Source of the DNA: Parapristionchus giblindavisi
Taxonomy: Eukaryota; Nematoda; Chromadorea; Rhabditida; Diplogasteridae
Direction of reading: 5' to 3'
DNA length: 64,000 bases
Assembly: GCA_943737045.1 (NCBI GenBank)
Contig: CALSFV010000208.1
Location: 1 to 64,000, forward strand
In this document: positions 39,001 through 56,024 of the stretch, one piece after another
Layout: the number at the start of each line of letters is the position of its first letter
Position numbering within the stretch: position 1 is the stretch's first letter
Position numbers and translations under genes: made by a program
The notes under the pieces: generated by a model
Seen by the model: only the letters and a program-made list of their open reading frames with translations
The model's database searches: none
What the model was told of the DNA's origin: nothing

Positions 39001-42000
39001 CGCTCCTAATATATCTATTAAGACTCAAGGATGGGTAAGAATCAATCATCCAAAATGGATGATTTACTTGATCTTTTGCGAGCTGAAAAAGCAAGCAGAG
39101 AGGAAGATTGTAAGTTGATTAAAGATCTCCTGAAATCTCAGGAAAGGAGATTAGATATGTTAGAATCTAAGATTACTTCAAATGATGATAAGGTGGCTAT
39201 CGCCTTCAATGCTTTAGCACAATCAATCAATTTATTATCAGATACGGTCTCCAAGAATCAATCATTCTCTCGTTTACAATCCGCAGTGACGTCTTCTCTG
39301 TCGTCCTCCCATGTCATCAACGACAAGGCCAAGCGTCTCGTCCTCGTCGGCGTGCCAGAGAAGGAAACCCCTGAGAAGACGGACACCAATGACGGTATTT
39401 TGATAGCGTCTATGTTCTCTCATCTTGATGACTCTTCTCTAAACTCTATTCTTCCATCAATAACGGCGCATCGCCACCCTCTTGTAAAGAAACCAAACTC
39501 AAATAGAGATAGAGTTATCAAGATTCAATTTCCTACTCTTGAGTCTAGAGATCTGTTTCTCTCTCTTGGCCGTAGAGCAAGAGTTGCTGGACTTAGTGGC
39601 TCCCCTCACTGTTATCTACGGGGTGACTACACTGTCGAGCAGCTTGAGCTTGACCGTTCATTGAGGAGAGAAGCAGGAACTTTGAATGCCAGTTCAGGTC
39701 AATTGGAGTATGTAGTCAGAGATCTAAAGATCGTAAAACTATCATCTCCCAGACCTCTCCCTCCTCGTTCTAAGGCAGCCATAGAAAATAGAGCTCCTTC
39801 TAACGAGTCTTTTGTCTCCCATACTGGTAATCAAAGTTCGATCTCTATTCCTATTCCCAATTGGGATTCTATCAACTTTCCACCTCTTGGTCAACCGTCT
39901 CAATCTTCCGTTGGGAATCGTCCTGATCCTGTCAGAGTGTCCAATCGTGGTCGCTCACGGGGCAGACCAGGTCTCAATGCTAGATCTCTCTCACTGCCTC
40001 GTCAACCCAAGAGAAAGCCTACCCAATCTCCACCCAATAAATCTCCTTCTCTATCTCAACCTTTGGCTAAAAAGGCCAATAAGGTCATTGCATTGTCTTC
40101 TATATTGGGTAGTCCTTCTCTTGCATCTCCTAATCATCCTTCATCTTCTAATCAATAGGTCCCTTCCCACTCGGCTGTCTACCAGTCTCCTCTCTCTCCC
40201 TCCCCTCCTATCTCACCTTCTTTCCATATTCAATCATTAGACACGCCTTGTATCGATTCTCTCTCCGCTATTCTGATTAACACTAGAAGTATTGGTTACA
40301 AGATTCCCCTTATTGACGACTATTTATCCACTTTTAACTACAAAATCGCAGCGCTTTGCGAAACATGGGCTTCTCCAGATACAATCACAGACTCAATGTT
40401 CTCAATGGGACGCTTTTCTGTCTATAGATGCGATCGCGATTCAAAGGGCGGTGGCGTAGCATTATTGATCGATTCCTCCATCCCCTCTAATTCTTTATTC
40501 TCGCTGTCTTTTTCCTCTTATTGTCAGTCTCTTGGCGTCAGAATTCATACTGATAGTAATATGATCTTTGATCTTTTTCTCATCTACCGCAGCCCTTCGT
40601 GCGATTCTAACAGCTTCGCTTCGTGCCTGACCCACATATCCAATATCTTATACGACTCAAGCAATCCATACTTTGTTCTTGGTGATCTTAACTGCCGCGA
40701 AATTGACTGGCCTAGTAGTAGCATATCTCTCAATCTATCGTCTACACATAATTCAAATCTCCTCCTTGATTTTGCGCTGTCTCATTCCCTCTCCCAATGT
40801 GTTTCTTCTCCTACAAGGGATAACAGTCTATTAGACATTGTTCTCTCTTCTCACTCTCATTTAGTACTTAATTGCAGAGTCCTGCCGCCTCTTCCAAAGC
40901 TTGATCATTCTCTCGTCTCTTTCTCTATTCGGGCCTCAACGCCCAAGCCAAAACCACGACTCATCCCTGATTATAGAAACACTAACTGGGTAGCAGTTCA
41001 AAGCGCAATAGCAAGTATTGATTGGTTCACTATTCTGTCTCAATGCGATCAAGACGCCGACACTCTCTATTCCTTATTTCTAAACATTATTCATTCCATT
41101 ATGGATCGTTTCATTCCACTACGCAAAGCAAAAAACAGGCCTAATCAATCCTTCTCTCCTAAGGCGCAAAACATTCTTCGTCGATGTAGAAAGCTTTATC
41201 GTATCCGATCCACAATAGGTATTGCACCCTTTTTGCGTCTCAGTAAAAGATTGCGATTAGAAGTTCACAAATGTCGTAGAAAAAGAGAGCGCTCTCTATT
41301 CAAACAGCCTAACCTCAAAAACTTTTATCAATTTTCTGGTAGTCGGCTCAAAGACACAACCAATCATATCGGTTCTTTATTAGACAATAACGGCCGCAAC
41401 TTCTGACGTCGCCAAAGCCAACATTCTAGCTGATCATTTTAGTAGCTCCTTCAATACAACGATCTTTCCCACCCCACCGTCTGACAGCTTCACCACAGAT
41501 GCGCCTTCAATCGATTTTATAAATTTCTCCGCTCAACGCATAGAACTGGTTATCAACAAATTGCCAAATCAGCTATCATTCTCGCCCGACAAAATCAACT
41601 ATGCATTTTTGAAACGAACAGCATCTCAAATCTCTGTCCCTCTTTCCATATTATTTGATCGATTTCTGTTGCACTCGATAACTCCATCTATTTGGCTAAC
41701 ATCGTTTGTCCGTCCAATCTACAAGAAAAAGGGTGATCGTCATTGTGCATCCAACTATCGTCCTATTTCTTTGACATGCTCTACTTCTAAAGTTATGGAA
41801 AGATTGATATGTCGTGATGTTACTAACTTTCTTTCAATCAATATCCTCCAACCTGATGAACAGCATGGATTTAGAAACAAGCGGTCATGTAACTCTTGTT
41901 TGTTGTCCACTTTTTCACACTGGCACACCGAACTCGACAAAAATGGCTTCATTTCATGCGCCTTTATCGACTTTAGTCGCGCTTTTGATTCCATCCCTCT

Positions 42001-45000
42001 AAACCTCCTGATCTACAAATGCGAAAAAAAAGGTATTCGCGGATGCCTTATTAGATGGCTTAAATCGTTCCTCTTTTCGAGAACCCAAACCGTGCTAGTT
42101 GGCAATTCCAGCTCTCGGCCTTTTGAAACTCTCAGTGGTGTCCCTCAAGGGAGTTGTATTGGACCCCTATTATTCTCTCTATACATTTCTGATATTCCGT
42201 CTATTCTTCCTCCAGATGTATTTTGTTCAATATATGCTGACGATCTCAAAGTCTATTCCTTTAACAACTGTGAGACTCTTCAAACCGCCCTTGATCGTAT
42301 TCATGATTGGAGCTCATTGTGGGGCCTTACTATGTCTAGTTCTAAATCAGCTATTATGTGCATGGGCACAAACCACCCTCAAGTTGACTTCACTATTGAC
42401 AATAACCGCCTCCCAATAGTATCACAATTCAAAGATCTTGGAATTACTTACAACAATTCGCTTGATTTTAGTGAGCACATTGCTAACATAGTTAGGAAAG
42501 CCAAATCAAGATGTTGCTATATCTATCGATCGTTTACTTCTCGTAGTGTATCTTTATACAGTCGTCTATTCTGTACCTTTGTCCGTCCCTTGCTCGAGTA
42601 CTGTAGTGAACTTTGGTCCCCGTCGTCCTCGTCATTGCAACTGCATGTTGAATCTGTCCTCAAAACTTATTCCAGAATCGTTCTTCGTAGATGTGGTATC
42701 CCGTATATCGACTATCCTCACAGGCTGTCCCTTCTCGACCTTCAATCCCTTTCCACCAGTAGAGAAATCATTGATCTGACCACAACTTTTAAGATCATTA
42801 ACGGTTTTATCGATATCGATCCCCGCAAAACGTTCTTTTTCTCCAATTCACTCCACAGAAACCGTGGACACTCCCAAAAACTACTCTTTCATAGGATTTC
42901 CAGTCGTAGATTTAGATGCTTCTTGTCTAATAGAGTTGTTAATAAATGGAATATTCTTGAACCATCTATTGTAAATTCGCCAAACCCCACAGTTTTTCGT
43001 AATAGTATCAAAGCTGTGATCTAGATATTGCAGCATTCTAGTCGTTCTTCCTACTTTATTCAATATTTATTATTTACAAAATATCGTTACTTTCTCTTGT
43101 TCAAGAATCGATAAATTATTATTATTATTATTATTATTATTAACAGTGGTGGACGCTTACCACTGCGCCACCTAGTCATACCACTGCTACTTGTATAACT
43201 CAAAGCCTATTCCAGGAGGCAAGCGCGCACTCGTTAGAAAACGCTTACCCAAATTAGCTGAAGCACAACTTAGCAATCCTCATGCTTTTTTGCTTCATCG
43301 TTTATTTAAGCTGAAGGGGCATTTCTAGCTGAATTTTATCTAAGTAATGTAGTTAGCTGAGACATTGCTAAGCAACTTTTCGCTCAGTGTGGTTAAAAAA
43401 CCAAAAGCTAAGGTCGATTGGTCACAATCTTATCTTAGATTATATTTTACCTTATATAATGCATGGCAAATATCCAATACAAACTACAGTAACCTACTCG
43501 CTACCGTGTACCTACCATAACCTAACCTTTGTCGCTAACTGGCCATTACCTTTGTCGCTGGAAATTAAAATCGGGGATGGCTTTTGTCGCTATTTGCATA
43601 CCCTCACAATGTGAGGATTGACCCACTATATACGGCTCATTTTCAGGACCTACCCACTATATACGGTTCATATTTTTATGCAAAATATTAAAATGTAAGC
43701 GAAAAAATAACGATTTTTCTAAATCCACGCACTATTACATAAAACAATCCTGTGAGGGCGCCGTAACATGTATGAAGACAATGCCGCCCACGTATGCTAT
43801 ACCTACCGTCAGCTGGTCCGAGCAGAGGCCCTGGCACCGCGTCTGTTCCGCGGTCTGCACGTGCGGACGTCGCATTCGCATCTGATAATAATAATATTTA
43901 TTTATTGATGGAATAAATATTATTATTATCATTATTATTATTATTAAAAACTATCAAATTGTCGTCAATCCTCTCTAAAAGTATACCTGCAAGTCTGAAT
44001 ATAGACCTATCGTAATTAAATCGGCCTACAGTAACCCAGTCATCCTACGGTATACGGTATACGGTATATACCTTCTTCGGTAGCTGGCTCGGGATAATCG
44101 GCGTTGTAGCTCGCCCGATGGCTCATCATGTAGACTGCGCTAAAGCGCAGGAGGTACTCTTCGAACTATAAACAAATGTTGAGAATACCGATCGACAACG
44201 GACCAATCGATAATCAAGAATCGATCAGTAATTTTAGAAGTGGATAGATAGATCGAAGGTTACAATGGAACCACGGCTATTTGAATGTACACCACGCCAT
44301 GACTGTTATCAGGGGGTTTAGCAATAATAATAATAATAATAATAAATAATAAATTATTATTATTAATATTAAACCATTAATCAATAAATAAGGTAAATAA
44401 ATAAGGTACTTCAATCAATTCAGCCTCCGACTGACGACCAGCGAAGATCAGACCCATATCGAGCTCTTGGAAGACGGCAGAGAAATCCCACAAAGAGAAA
44501 AGATTATCGTCCAAGAGTTCAAAGATCAAAGATCAAACCTTGAATCTGACCGAGTGCTTCTGCTTGAATGCAGTCAGCAGCGTGTCCAAATCCGATCGGA
44601 TACCGGCGTAGACTGGCGCGACTGATGTACCCTTTCCACGCATGACCGATCTTAGATTGCGGTAACGGTAAGCTACACGATATCCACGAATAATACAACC
44701 ACATTACATAAATTACCAAGGCAGACTACGGTGTCAGAGATAGACTACCGTATTTTCCTTTCTAACAGATCACTGTAATGCGATTACTGTAATCGCCCAA
44801 GTACCAAGACTCAACACCATTCATTCCACATCTCTCCTTGAAATTGACAAATTCAAAAACATAAAATATCTTTATACCATATCATATGTGTGTATACATA
44901 TCTTTGGCAAACTTGCGGGGTGGAGAAAACGAGACTCAAGTAGAGCGAAATGGAGAAGAAATTGCAAAAAAAAATCAATATTTCCTGATACAGGACGTTA

Positions 45001-48000
45001 AGAGAAGTCACTCATTACACCACAGACTGGAAGATTGTTGTTGATATATCTCTACAAGAATACATTGTCAAACTACGACGATAGTGCTATATTATAGAAG
45101 ACCCAAAATGAGGAAGCAGAATAGCAAATAGCCCAACTAATATGAAGACAATGTGAACAGAAAAGTCGGAGTAAAGACAAACCGAGGCTGCATACACTAT
45201 TGATTGCACCGATCGATAATCAATGAAAGAAGGCGAGACAATAAAATGGCCAGAGGCGCGAAATAAACAGTGTTCATGTAGCACAATTTAGTGAAGAGGG
45301 GCGTGTTATGGCTGAAAGTGGGCGTGGCTCGGAATACTGTAGGTGGTTCGGGATGAATCGATAATAGAGAAACTAAAAAGTAGTCGGGATACAACAGATC
45401 AGCGTTTGACTAGAGCAATTTACAAGCGAATAAAGGGCAAAGATATCAAGTACAAAAATATCAAATCTCAAGTAGTCATAGATTCTGAGTCGTCATGAAT
45501 CACAAGAAAATCAATAAATATAAAATGGGCGGAGTCTAATCATGACTTAAAGTTAGGATTCGTTATGGTCTCCAGATCAGATGCGTGTCTCATAAACTGC
45601 AAAATGTTCTTCTTCGTTAATATCCCGAGTACTTGCCTGTTCGTGTCACTAGCAACTGAAAACAAATTTAAAATTAAAAAAAAAATATTTCACGATTAAC
45701 CACAAGGGTGTTGCTTGCTACCGTATACCTGTCGCAAGCCGAGCTTCCGGAACATGTATCAATGATCGTCTCCATTGGCATCTTGTCCGTTACCGTCATG
45801 GGCGACTGAAAACAGGGTTGGATTACTACGGTAAAGAAGAATATTGAATAAATCATACATGGGCGGGGGACCTGGAGCTCGATTCTACAGGAAGCATCCA
45901 AACGAAAAATCGTTAATTTTATAATGGGGCCTTCACTTTTTTTCAAAATTTTCACCTAAACGTCATTTTTTAATCGGGGCATTCCACAAATTTTTGAAAA
46001 GCACTAAGGTTACAGGGGGCACCCATGTATGGTCGATATCACCCCCGATTACAGTATACCTATCTCAGCATTATTCACATACTGTGACCTCCAGCAACTA
46101 CGGTTCGCAATTATAGATTGATTTCAATCGATAACACCACATACCTAGCCTTCTGGAGTCGCAGATCAGCAATGTACTCAAAGTTGGGGGTGAGCTTGCC
46201 ATCGGAAGTGATGATCGCGAATCATTTATTCTCTTTTTTTCGTAATTTTTGCTCGCGGAAGTAAAAAAATACCGGAATTATTACGGTAGGTGTTTTGGGA
46301 CCACACTCGGATTACGGTAGCTTACCATGTCGGGAATGTAGGGGCAGAGCAGATTGCCAAACTGTTCCGTGGCCTCTATGGGCATCTGTGCGGGCATATT
46401 ATCGATCGAGCATACCAGACATCCAGATGGGTAGTCGAAACTGTAAACATGTAGAAGTATGCATGCTAATAGCATGCATACTTCTACAGCGTCCACATAA
46501 TTGAGTATGGTTCAGCGATACGCTGCGTGTATGGCTGGGTGTACGGCGGGAAAACGTCGGAAAATTAAAAAAAATTTCAAAATAATTATTCAACGAAAAC
46601 AGCACTTTTGCTACATCTACGGCACCCCAAATGATGTCCCTCCGCAAACGTCGCAGGTCGAATAGCTACGTTATAGATTTGCAAAATTCGGTCAGGTTTT
46701 CTTCTCACAAAAAAATACAAAATACAGTCAGGCTTCGTTGTTTGCAACGTACTTTTTGACCTATGATTAACGTACGATTGGCTGCATGCGGATAAGGTCA
46801 TCTTACAGGGTGGTAACTACTCTAGTACCGAAATATCAACGCTGCCAAACCGACAAGCGCGACACCATTGTTGACTAACACCTTGCAAAACGGTTTGTCA
46901 GCGTGATACCTATATGCTAATGACTAGATACTTACATACTAATGGTAGAGCAAGCCCGCCTACCGTACCTATCCGTGCTGACGTTCAATTCGGCGTCGTA
47001 GATCATGAATGGCTTATCGATCGTGGTGCACTCGGTCATAAACTCGACCGATCCTCCGGGATCGGCAGAGATATCGCAGAGTGCGACCAGACGATGGGGT
47101 AGCGTCGGGCAGCCGGGCCAAACATAGTCTATGGTTATCCCATGAGATTGACCCACCCGCAAAAATTTGCCTTTCATGGGTACCCACCCGCAAAATTGAA
47201 CCATAAATTTACGATTTTTTTTAATTTCCACTATTTTGGGGTACCCACACGAGTTTTTATCTCAAAATCGGGTTACCCAGACGCGTTTTGACGCAAAATC
47301 TAGGTACCCACACGCATTTGAAGGGTCTGGAATATTGATAGACCATCACTGAGCCGGGCACCTCGCATTGCAACAATGTATGCATTTACCGAATATCCAA
47401 AGAATCCAGCGCAATAAACCGCCGCGGTCGCTTGGGAAATGAACGCTGCGAAACCCATTTCCACCAGGTCACAACTCGTGCCAAAAACGATATTCGAGCA
47501 ATAAATCGAACAAGAGTCTACTCTATTCTGTCGGGGCGTGAGCAGGTTCCTGGCATCGGGGAAGGTGATGAGCCTGGACGTGTTCACTCCCCGGTAGACG
47601 CCGTTCACGATAACCGATGCGTACGGAACAATCTGCAAGTGGGCACGAAATTATTACTGTATTACTTTTACGGTTATTACTGTTGAGTATACTGTAATTG
47701 GGATTCAATTCTATTCTATTTTATGCGACTGGCATCTTCAATAGGCATATAACACCACAATAAATGAGCGCATATCATTCTTTTCACTTTATCTAGAGAT
47801 CTCAATGGTGTTGGGGTTACTGTAAGAATGCCAAATGGTACCGTATGATAGATAGTTACTGTAGGCATACCGTACCTCAGTGGCAAACTTGAAGATGAAT
47901 TCTGATCTTTGATCTTTTGATCAATTCTGATCCTTGATCTTTCAATCAATTCTGATCTTTGATTTTTCAATCAATTCCGATCTTTGATCTTTTGATCAAT

Positions 48001-48651
48001 TCTGATCTTTGATCTTTCAATCAATTCTGATACTTGATCTTTCAATCAATTCTGATCTTTGATCTTTCAATAAATTCTGATCTTTGATCTTTTGATCAAT
48101 TCTGTTCCTTGATCTTTCAATCAATTCTGATCTTTTATTTTTCAATAAATTCCGATCTTTGATCTTTTGATCAATTCTGATCTTTGATCTTTTGATCAAT
48201 TCTGATCCTTGATCTTTCAATCAATTCTGATCTTTGATTTTTCAATCAATTCCGATCTTTGATCTTTTGATCAATTCTAATCTTTGATCTTTCAATCAAT
48301 TCTGATACTTGATCTTTCAATCAATTCTGATCTTTTATTTTTCAATAAATTCCGATCTTTGATCTTTTGATCAATTCTGATCTTTGATCTTTTGATCGAT
48401 TCTGATCTTTGATCTTTCAACAAATTCTGATCTTTGATCTTTTGATCAATTCTGATCTTTGATCTTTTAATCAATTCTAATCTTTGATTTTTCAATCGAT
48501 TCCAGAAAACGTAAGAACTCCTCACTGGTATGGGTAGCCCCAATGGATTAGCTTACGATGCCAAGAGCAACAAACTTTTCGTGGCTGAATTGTCGGAGAA
48601 ACTAGTGCACGTTTGATAAGGTATTGTATCATCACTTCATCAACAACATAA

Positions 48652-48989
<338 letters not shown>

Positions 48990-51900
48990 CATTATTATCA
49001 TTATTATCATTATTATCATTATTATCATTATTATCATTATTATCATTTTTATTTAAAAGTAAAGTAAAATATTTAGAACTCGAACAAGGCGACGCATATC
49101 CTGGCTCTAGATGTGCAATCATCCTGTGATAATCTTTACTTCGATGAGAATATACAGTGGTTGCCACCCAAAACTAGTTAAGGTTATCACTTTATGAAGT
49201 TTAAAGGCACACAACGGGCTAATTTGCTCTCCGCTCCCGTAAACACTCTCTCGTTAACATAAAAGCGAGAGAGTATTGCCAGTGCGGAGAGTTTCACATT
49301 AGCTCGGGCCCGGATTTGTCTTTTATATGCAATTACAATTATTCAATTTCAATTTAGCAAATCAGATGAGATTTATCTGCTTTGCTGAAATCGGATTAAT
49401 CAGATTATTGATTGATTAATTTTTTTTCAATTAGAATAGCTTAGGCTAAAATTTAAAAAAATTGAAGATCGCCTTAGCTCTTTCGAAATGCAAGGATGAG
49501 GATGACGCAGATAGCCATGCTCCCTCACAGGTAAATAAATAAATAAATAAATAAATTTATGCATTATAAAGATAACATAGAAATAGTGAACAAATGGCAA
49601 CGTGGTGAATCACATAAAAAATACGATGCCACAACTTAGGCAGCAAAAAATAAAAAATAAATTATTTATTACATATCGAGTAAAAACAAATTAATACTTT
49701 TGAGGAAAGATTTAACAAGGTACTAATCGATAACTGAATCAAACAATCAATATTCCATCGTTCCCAGATTCTTCGATTAACCTTCCGCAAGGACTACAAC
49801 AACGCACGAGTCACTGAGGCAGATCAACCAATCATTAAGAATCAATCAATAATGTCGCTTACAGATCTATTCCAACAGTGGGGATGAGGTCTCGGGATCG
49901 TCTGTTGCTATAACCTACCGTAATCAGGTGTGACCGTAATAATTATTAGATCAGTATAGTTAACGATGAACGTTGGCAATTCGTTTGCCGACAAACGTAA
50001 CGTCACAACCGTAGGAGGCGTTTCCCAAAAATCCTCCACCTACGATGTGACGTCACGTTTGCCGGCAAGAGTTCATGGATACGGGCTCAGGGGTCCGTGC
50101 AATCTATCAAAGTTCGCGAGAAACTTCGAAGGAAAGATCGCATCAAACTTGCGAAGAAAGATGCGAACTTTTCCTCGAACTTTCAACTCCCCCCTGTTCC
50201 GTCAATGGGGCTTATATAGTAGTATTAAAGAGTTCGGCGTACCCCAGACGGGTTTGGGGTACAACTAAACTACCGGACGTTTGGCGGAATTCAGCCGGTT
50301 CAAACATATACCAAGTTAACTCATTAGTGAAGCCACCATAATCTACCGTAATCCACCTACCGTAACCTACAGTAACCCAGTCCAGTGGGTCAGATTGGTT
50401 GCGTTAGGTCAGATTTAGTAGTTATATCGGGAATAAGAACTGTGTTCGCGAATATGATTATGCCCTATCGTAAACTACCGTAACCCGGTTCGTAGGGTCA
50501 GATTAAGTGCGGTGTGTCATTTTTTTCGGACTTCATGAATCGCCCGTTTGAACGTTCTACTACAATGTAGCATATACTTTAGCTAATTTCGTTTTTCCAA
50601 TTTACAAATTTATATATTATTTTCATTATTATTAGCACATTTCGGAACAACGACGGTATGGACAAATATATTTATGCAAGCTATTTATAAACAATTTTAA
50701 AACTTTAAAACAGTCAAACATGGAATATAAAGGCTTTTCTTTCATAAATTGATATAAAAAATGATATAAAAATATTTACAATGAACAAAAGCAAATAACG
50801 GATAAAACACAAAAAATAATCTATAATACAATTTGTACAAATCAAGAATAAAATTGTAAGGTGGTTGTGAGGATGTGGATGAATTGAGGTATACGGTAAA
50901 CAAACGAAGATTAACATCACACTGACCACCAGCACATCGAATAGGACATCGTAGAGTTACGTTGACGTACGCTCGACTGTAAAGACCAAAGATCAAAAGT
51001 CAAGATCAAAAATCGTTAATGTGAATGAAACATAACGATCATTCTTTGAGCCGAATTTTAGTTCTTACTACTACGTAAGACACTCTAAGGCAAGAAATAC
51101 CACTAATCAATAAATTGATTCTATTCAAACAACAATTTCGTATACCGTACCTCACACGAATACAGTCTTCTGCACACCATCCATGGAACTTCCTGTAGAA
51201 CATGCTCTTCTGGTCTGCAATGAAAATAATGATTTAACTAAATCCAAATGCTTTCCCAAATACCGCTGTGACACCACAAATTCATAAACAATTGTTCAGC
51301 TCCTAGTTCACGATCAAAAAGTATGAGCTAACGCACGTGGTACCTTTTTATCTAGTCAATACAAGGACTAATGCTGTATACAAAGTATCTCTCTATGACA
51401 TTTTACCGCAACCTAATCACATTCCACACAACAGACAACTACCGTAGCCACTGACTGTAATACTTGTACTACCGTAACCCAATCTACCGTACCTACGTAC
51501 CGTACCGTAATCTACAATCAATCGACTGTACTACCGTAACCCAATCTCTTCCTCCTACCGTATCACCAACTGTACCTGCTCCTTCATCTCCTTGACCACG
51601 TCGCCGACGTTCCGCGAGCGGTCAGCCGCGCGTCCAGCGTGTTGCTGCGTAAGGACGAGTATCCGTATCCTATTGAATGAAGATGAGGTGGATGAAGTCG
51701 CCTACAAGTAAATCATGCATTCATACTGTTGTCCATGTGATTTAACTTATGATGGTCGATTATTACACAAACTTATGAGACAAACAAATTCAACAAATTT
51801 GACTTAATAAGTTTCAGAAGTACAAAAGATGTGTGTGACAACTGTGAAAGCATGCTGTACATCTAAAAATCATTGGATCATGATTAATGTGAACCATTCT

Positions 51901-54900
51901 GAATGGTTCTAGCCATTCAACGGCGATTATGACCGAATGAGACATTTTTGTTCATATACTTTCTTTTCATAGTTTTTATTTCACTCTAATCTAGTTAGAA
52001 TCAAGCCAAAATATTGCTGTTTTACAAACTTAAGCTGAAACAGTACTCGAGGGAAACACAAAACCGAAGGCGAAACCAGGAAATAGTCCGAATTAGTCCA
52101 TCGGAATTCAAGAAACTAACTAGATTAGAGGGAAATAAAAACTATATATATCAAATCTGCATTAAAGCGTTTCAAACGCGAAGTTATCCATGAAATGAAT
52201 AGATAATACTAATTCAAATGACTAATAAATCCTTGAAAGCTCGATAAAACATAGCTCGACGTTTCTGTGGGGGCCGTTATCTTATAAAACGCCATGAAAG
52301 CTCTCAAAGTAAAAGAGACGCAAACCTCCTGAATACGATCGTGTCTATACTGGGCGAGAAACCTCCATGCAGGCAGAAGATCTGTCCGTCGACCAGTGCT
52401 GTCAGAGGGAAGCAGTCGAGCAAATCAATGAAGTACTTCCACACATTTGAATTGCCGTACTTTCGCAGACATTCGCCATAAAAACCGTATACCTGAACGC
52501 CAATATGAAAAGTACAACCTATTGCATAATTCGCATTTGAAAATAATCAATACCTGAGTAATTTGCATGGATTCGTGGTTATCACGGAGGATGGTGACTC
52601 TGTCCTTGTAGCGGACCTATAAACGATTGTTTTATTGCATAATAAAGAATTGAGTAATTAGCTCGTGTTCAAAATCGATACCTTCAAGCAAACTAGTAGT
52701 GATACAGTTTCTACAGAGTAGTATCTTCTATCTACGTAGTCACCCATGAAGAGGTAGTTCGTACTTTTACCTCACATCTGAAATGTATTGATTATTGTGA
52801 AAGGGATGATAAACAAATCGAGACAACAATGCGTTATGAATCACCAAAGGGGATGCACAATTTAGGAAACGTAAATAGGCTTTTGAGAAACTGCAGCGAA
52901 AAAATAAAGCATAGATCACCTTGAATAGCTCCATGAGATCATGGAATTGTCCGTGAACATCACCGCAGATGGTAACGGGGCAACGTCCACCGCGTCGGCT
53001 TTGCGCGTTTTCGACTCTAGACAAGATCATAAAACATTAGCACATCAAGAAACGTCGAAGAAAAACAGTAAAACAATTAATACAATGTTGTTCGTAGTCA
53101 GTGTGTTTGGAAATATATGCAAATCGAAGAGAGGAGAGTGTGAACATGAACAAGAGGCGCGAGAACAAGAGCGGATGGGGTGTCTATGATCTTTGCAAGA
53201 TACAATACAGACAATGATAAGAAAACGTTCACTAGGCAAGATAGAACAAAAGCTTAGAGGCATTCATTTACACGAATTAAGTACAATAACAATCACAGTA
53301 GTTAGAACAAGCTTATATAACGAAGAATTCATCGAAAATTGAAGAAGGCAAGAAACGAAGCGAAGTGGAGTCACGTTAGGACTCGTAAGAAATTGGCGCA
53401 CCACACGCGACTTTTTTCCGGCCCAAACTCCGGACTTTAGTTCGATCTTTTGTTCGAACTTTTCGTGAGCGCGCACACATATTAATTAAATTGTACACAA
53501 GTGATTCATTAGAAAATGGGAAATAAATTTGGCGTAAAGTGATCGAATACTCACTACGAATTTACCCTTACACGTTCTCAATATCTAACTGTCTATTTCA
53601 CTTTTCAAGAAAAAGTAAACGCCCATTTACTTTTTTTGCACTCTTCAAATTGCACACTATTTCTCCGTTTCTCTAACACTTCGGCAAAAAGTTGCGAACT
53701 TTGTTCGCATCTTTGTTCGCATCTTTTTGCCGAACTTTTCTTCGATGTTAGAGAGCATGGGATTTTGAGAGAATTAGAGAAAAAGTTCGCAACAAAGTTC
53801 GCAACTTTCTTTCGAACTTTTTCGCGAACTTTTGATAGATTGCACGGACCCCAGGTCTAATGAAAAGTGAATATTTCAGATGTTGATCGGCACAGTTTGT
53901 CGTGGACTTCTTCATTGTGAGATTGCACATTCATGTGTTCTATGATTATTATTCCTAATAAAGTATGATTCTCACAGAATTGTGGCTCATGCCATTTTTG
54001 TTTGATAGCCAGATAAGTGAAAGACCGCATTGCATTTGACAGTGTTTCTATGCTGAGTTAGTCTTTGCTTGCTGAAACAGCTTTACGATGTATGATAAAT
54101 ATATAAATATGATATGCTTTTCGCTTTCAAATTCTAGAGAACATTGTATTCTAGATCCATCCAGCTGTTTGTGGGCACTACTGAGGCAATTCACAGTTAT
54201 CATTGCAATACATCTTATTATTTATTTATTTTATTATAAATATTCATTTGACATTGACATTTGACATTGAACAACTTTATCAGCTAATGGGTGTTACGTA
54301 GCTGGGTTGCCATGAAATTTCTCCATTCCGAACGATTGTGCCTCGCAATTTGCATGAATTGAGGACCAGCAGCCTTCACGAAATCGTCCCTCCATCTCTT
54401 GACTGGGCGTCCCTGTTTCCTCTTGCAACTGGGGGTCCAATTGAGCACACTCAGCGACCATCGATCATGTCGCAGTCTCGAGAGCCTCTCTACCCACAAC
54501 CACCTCCGTCTCTCCGCTTCCCTAACAACGTCCTTGAAATTTGTAATGTCACGGATTTGCTCATTGGATATTCGGTCCAGAATTGAAACCCCGAGAGTTT
54601 TACGTTCGAGTCTACGCTGGGCAACAGACAGCCTTTGCTTTTCACGTTTACTGAGATACCATGTTTCGGCGCCATAAAGGAATGCAGGGAGGACCACCCC
54701 ATCAAACAGCCGTTTTTTCAAATACATTGGACAACCCCTTTTTCGGAAGAATTCCGAATATTTGAAGAATGCCCAGTTCCCACTTCGAATTCTTCGGTGA
54801 ATTTCACCCTCAAACCGTTTTGTTCCCAGAGTAATTTCCTGCCCCAAGTACACAACCCTTTCCATAACCTTCACCTGATCTCCCGCAACAGTAACCGGTT

Positions 54901-55865
54901 CACTTCTTGGATAGGTAGATAGCGCCACAGTTTTATTCCCGTTGAGACGCAGCCCCACCTTTTGCAACTCCCCTTCCAATTGAGCAACCATGGTTTGGGC
55001 TTGACGAGCATTATGCGCTATGAGGACACAATCATCTGCGTATAGTAAATGTGAAAGATATTCCCCATTGACCCTAACTCCCTTCTCTTCCCAATTGAGA
55101 TTATTGAAAACTGTATCTAGTACCGATGTGAATAGGCGAGGACTTAATCCATCCCCCTGCCGTACACCCCTCCCGATTGAAACCTCAACTCCCTTTCCAT
55201 TTACTATGACCTTGCTTCTACTCTGAACAGTGAGACGATCGCAAAAGACGATCGTCTACAATCAATCTACATATCCGTATTCATATATATGTATAAATAT
55301 TCATCAAGTGAAATCTTCTTGACATTCGTGAACAACAAAACAAAAACAATTACATAGCAACAATGATTATTTACTTTACAAATAAGTAACCCGATCGGAT
55401 GGGAACTAAATGAGACAGGAGAAGATTCTGAGTAAAATGGAATAAGAGATTGGAGCGACCCTGTTTGCACTTATGCACAATACATCAATAAAGTCAGCAC
55501 CTCGATGAGCATTACAACGAAAAGTGAACAACGGGAAATTTCGGCAAATGTTTTCATCGATCGTATTTTTTATGTGATTCACCACGTTGCCATTTGTTCA
55601 CTATTTCTATGTTATCCTTATAATGCATAAATTTATTTATTTATTTATTTATTTACCTGTGAGGGAGCATGGCTATCTGCGTCATCCTCATCCTTGCATT
55701 TCGAAAGAGCTAAGGCGATCTTCAATTTTTTTAAAATTTTAGCCTAAGCTATTCTAATTGAAAAAAATTAATCAATCAATAATCTGATTAATCCGATTTC
55801 AGCAAAGCAGATAAATCTCATCTGATTTGCTAAATTGAAATTGAATAATTGTAATTTAAAAAAAA

Positions 55866-56024
<159 letters not shown>
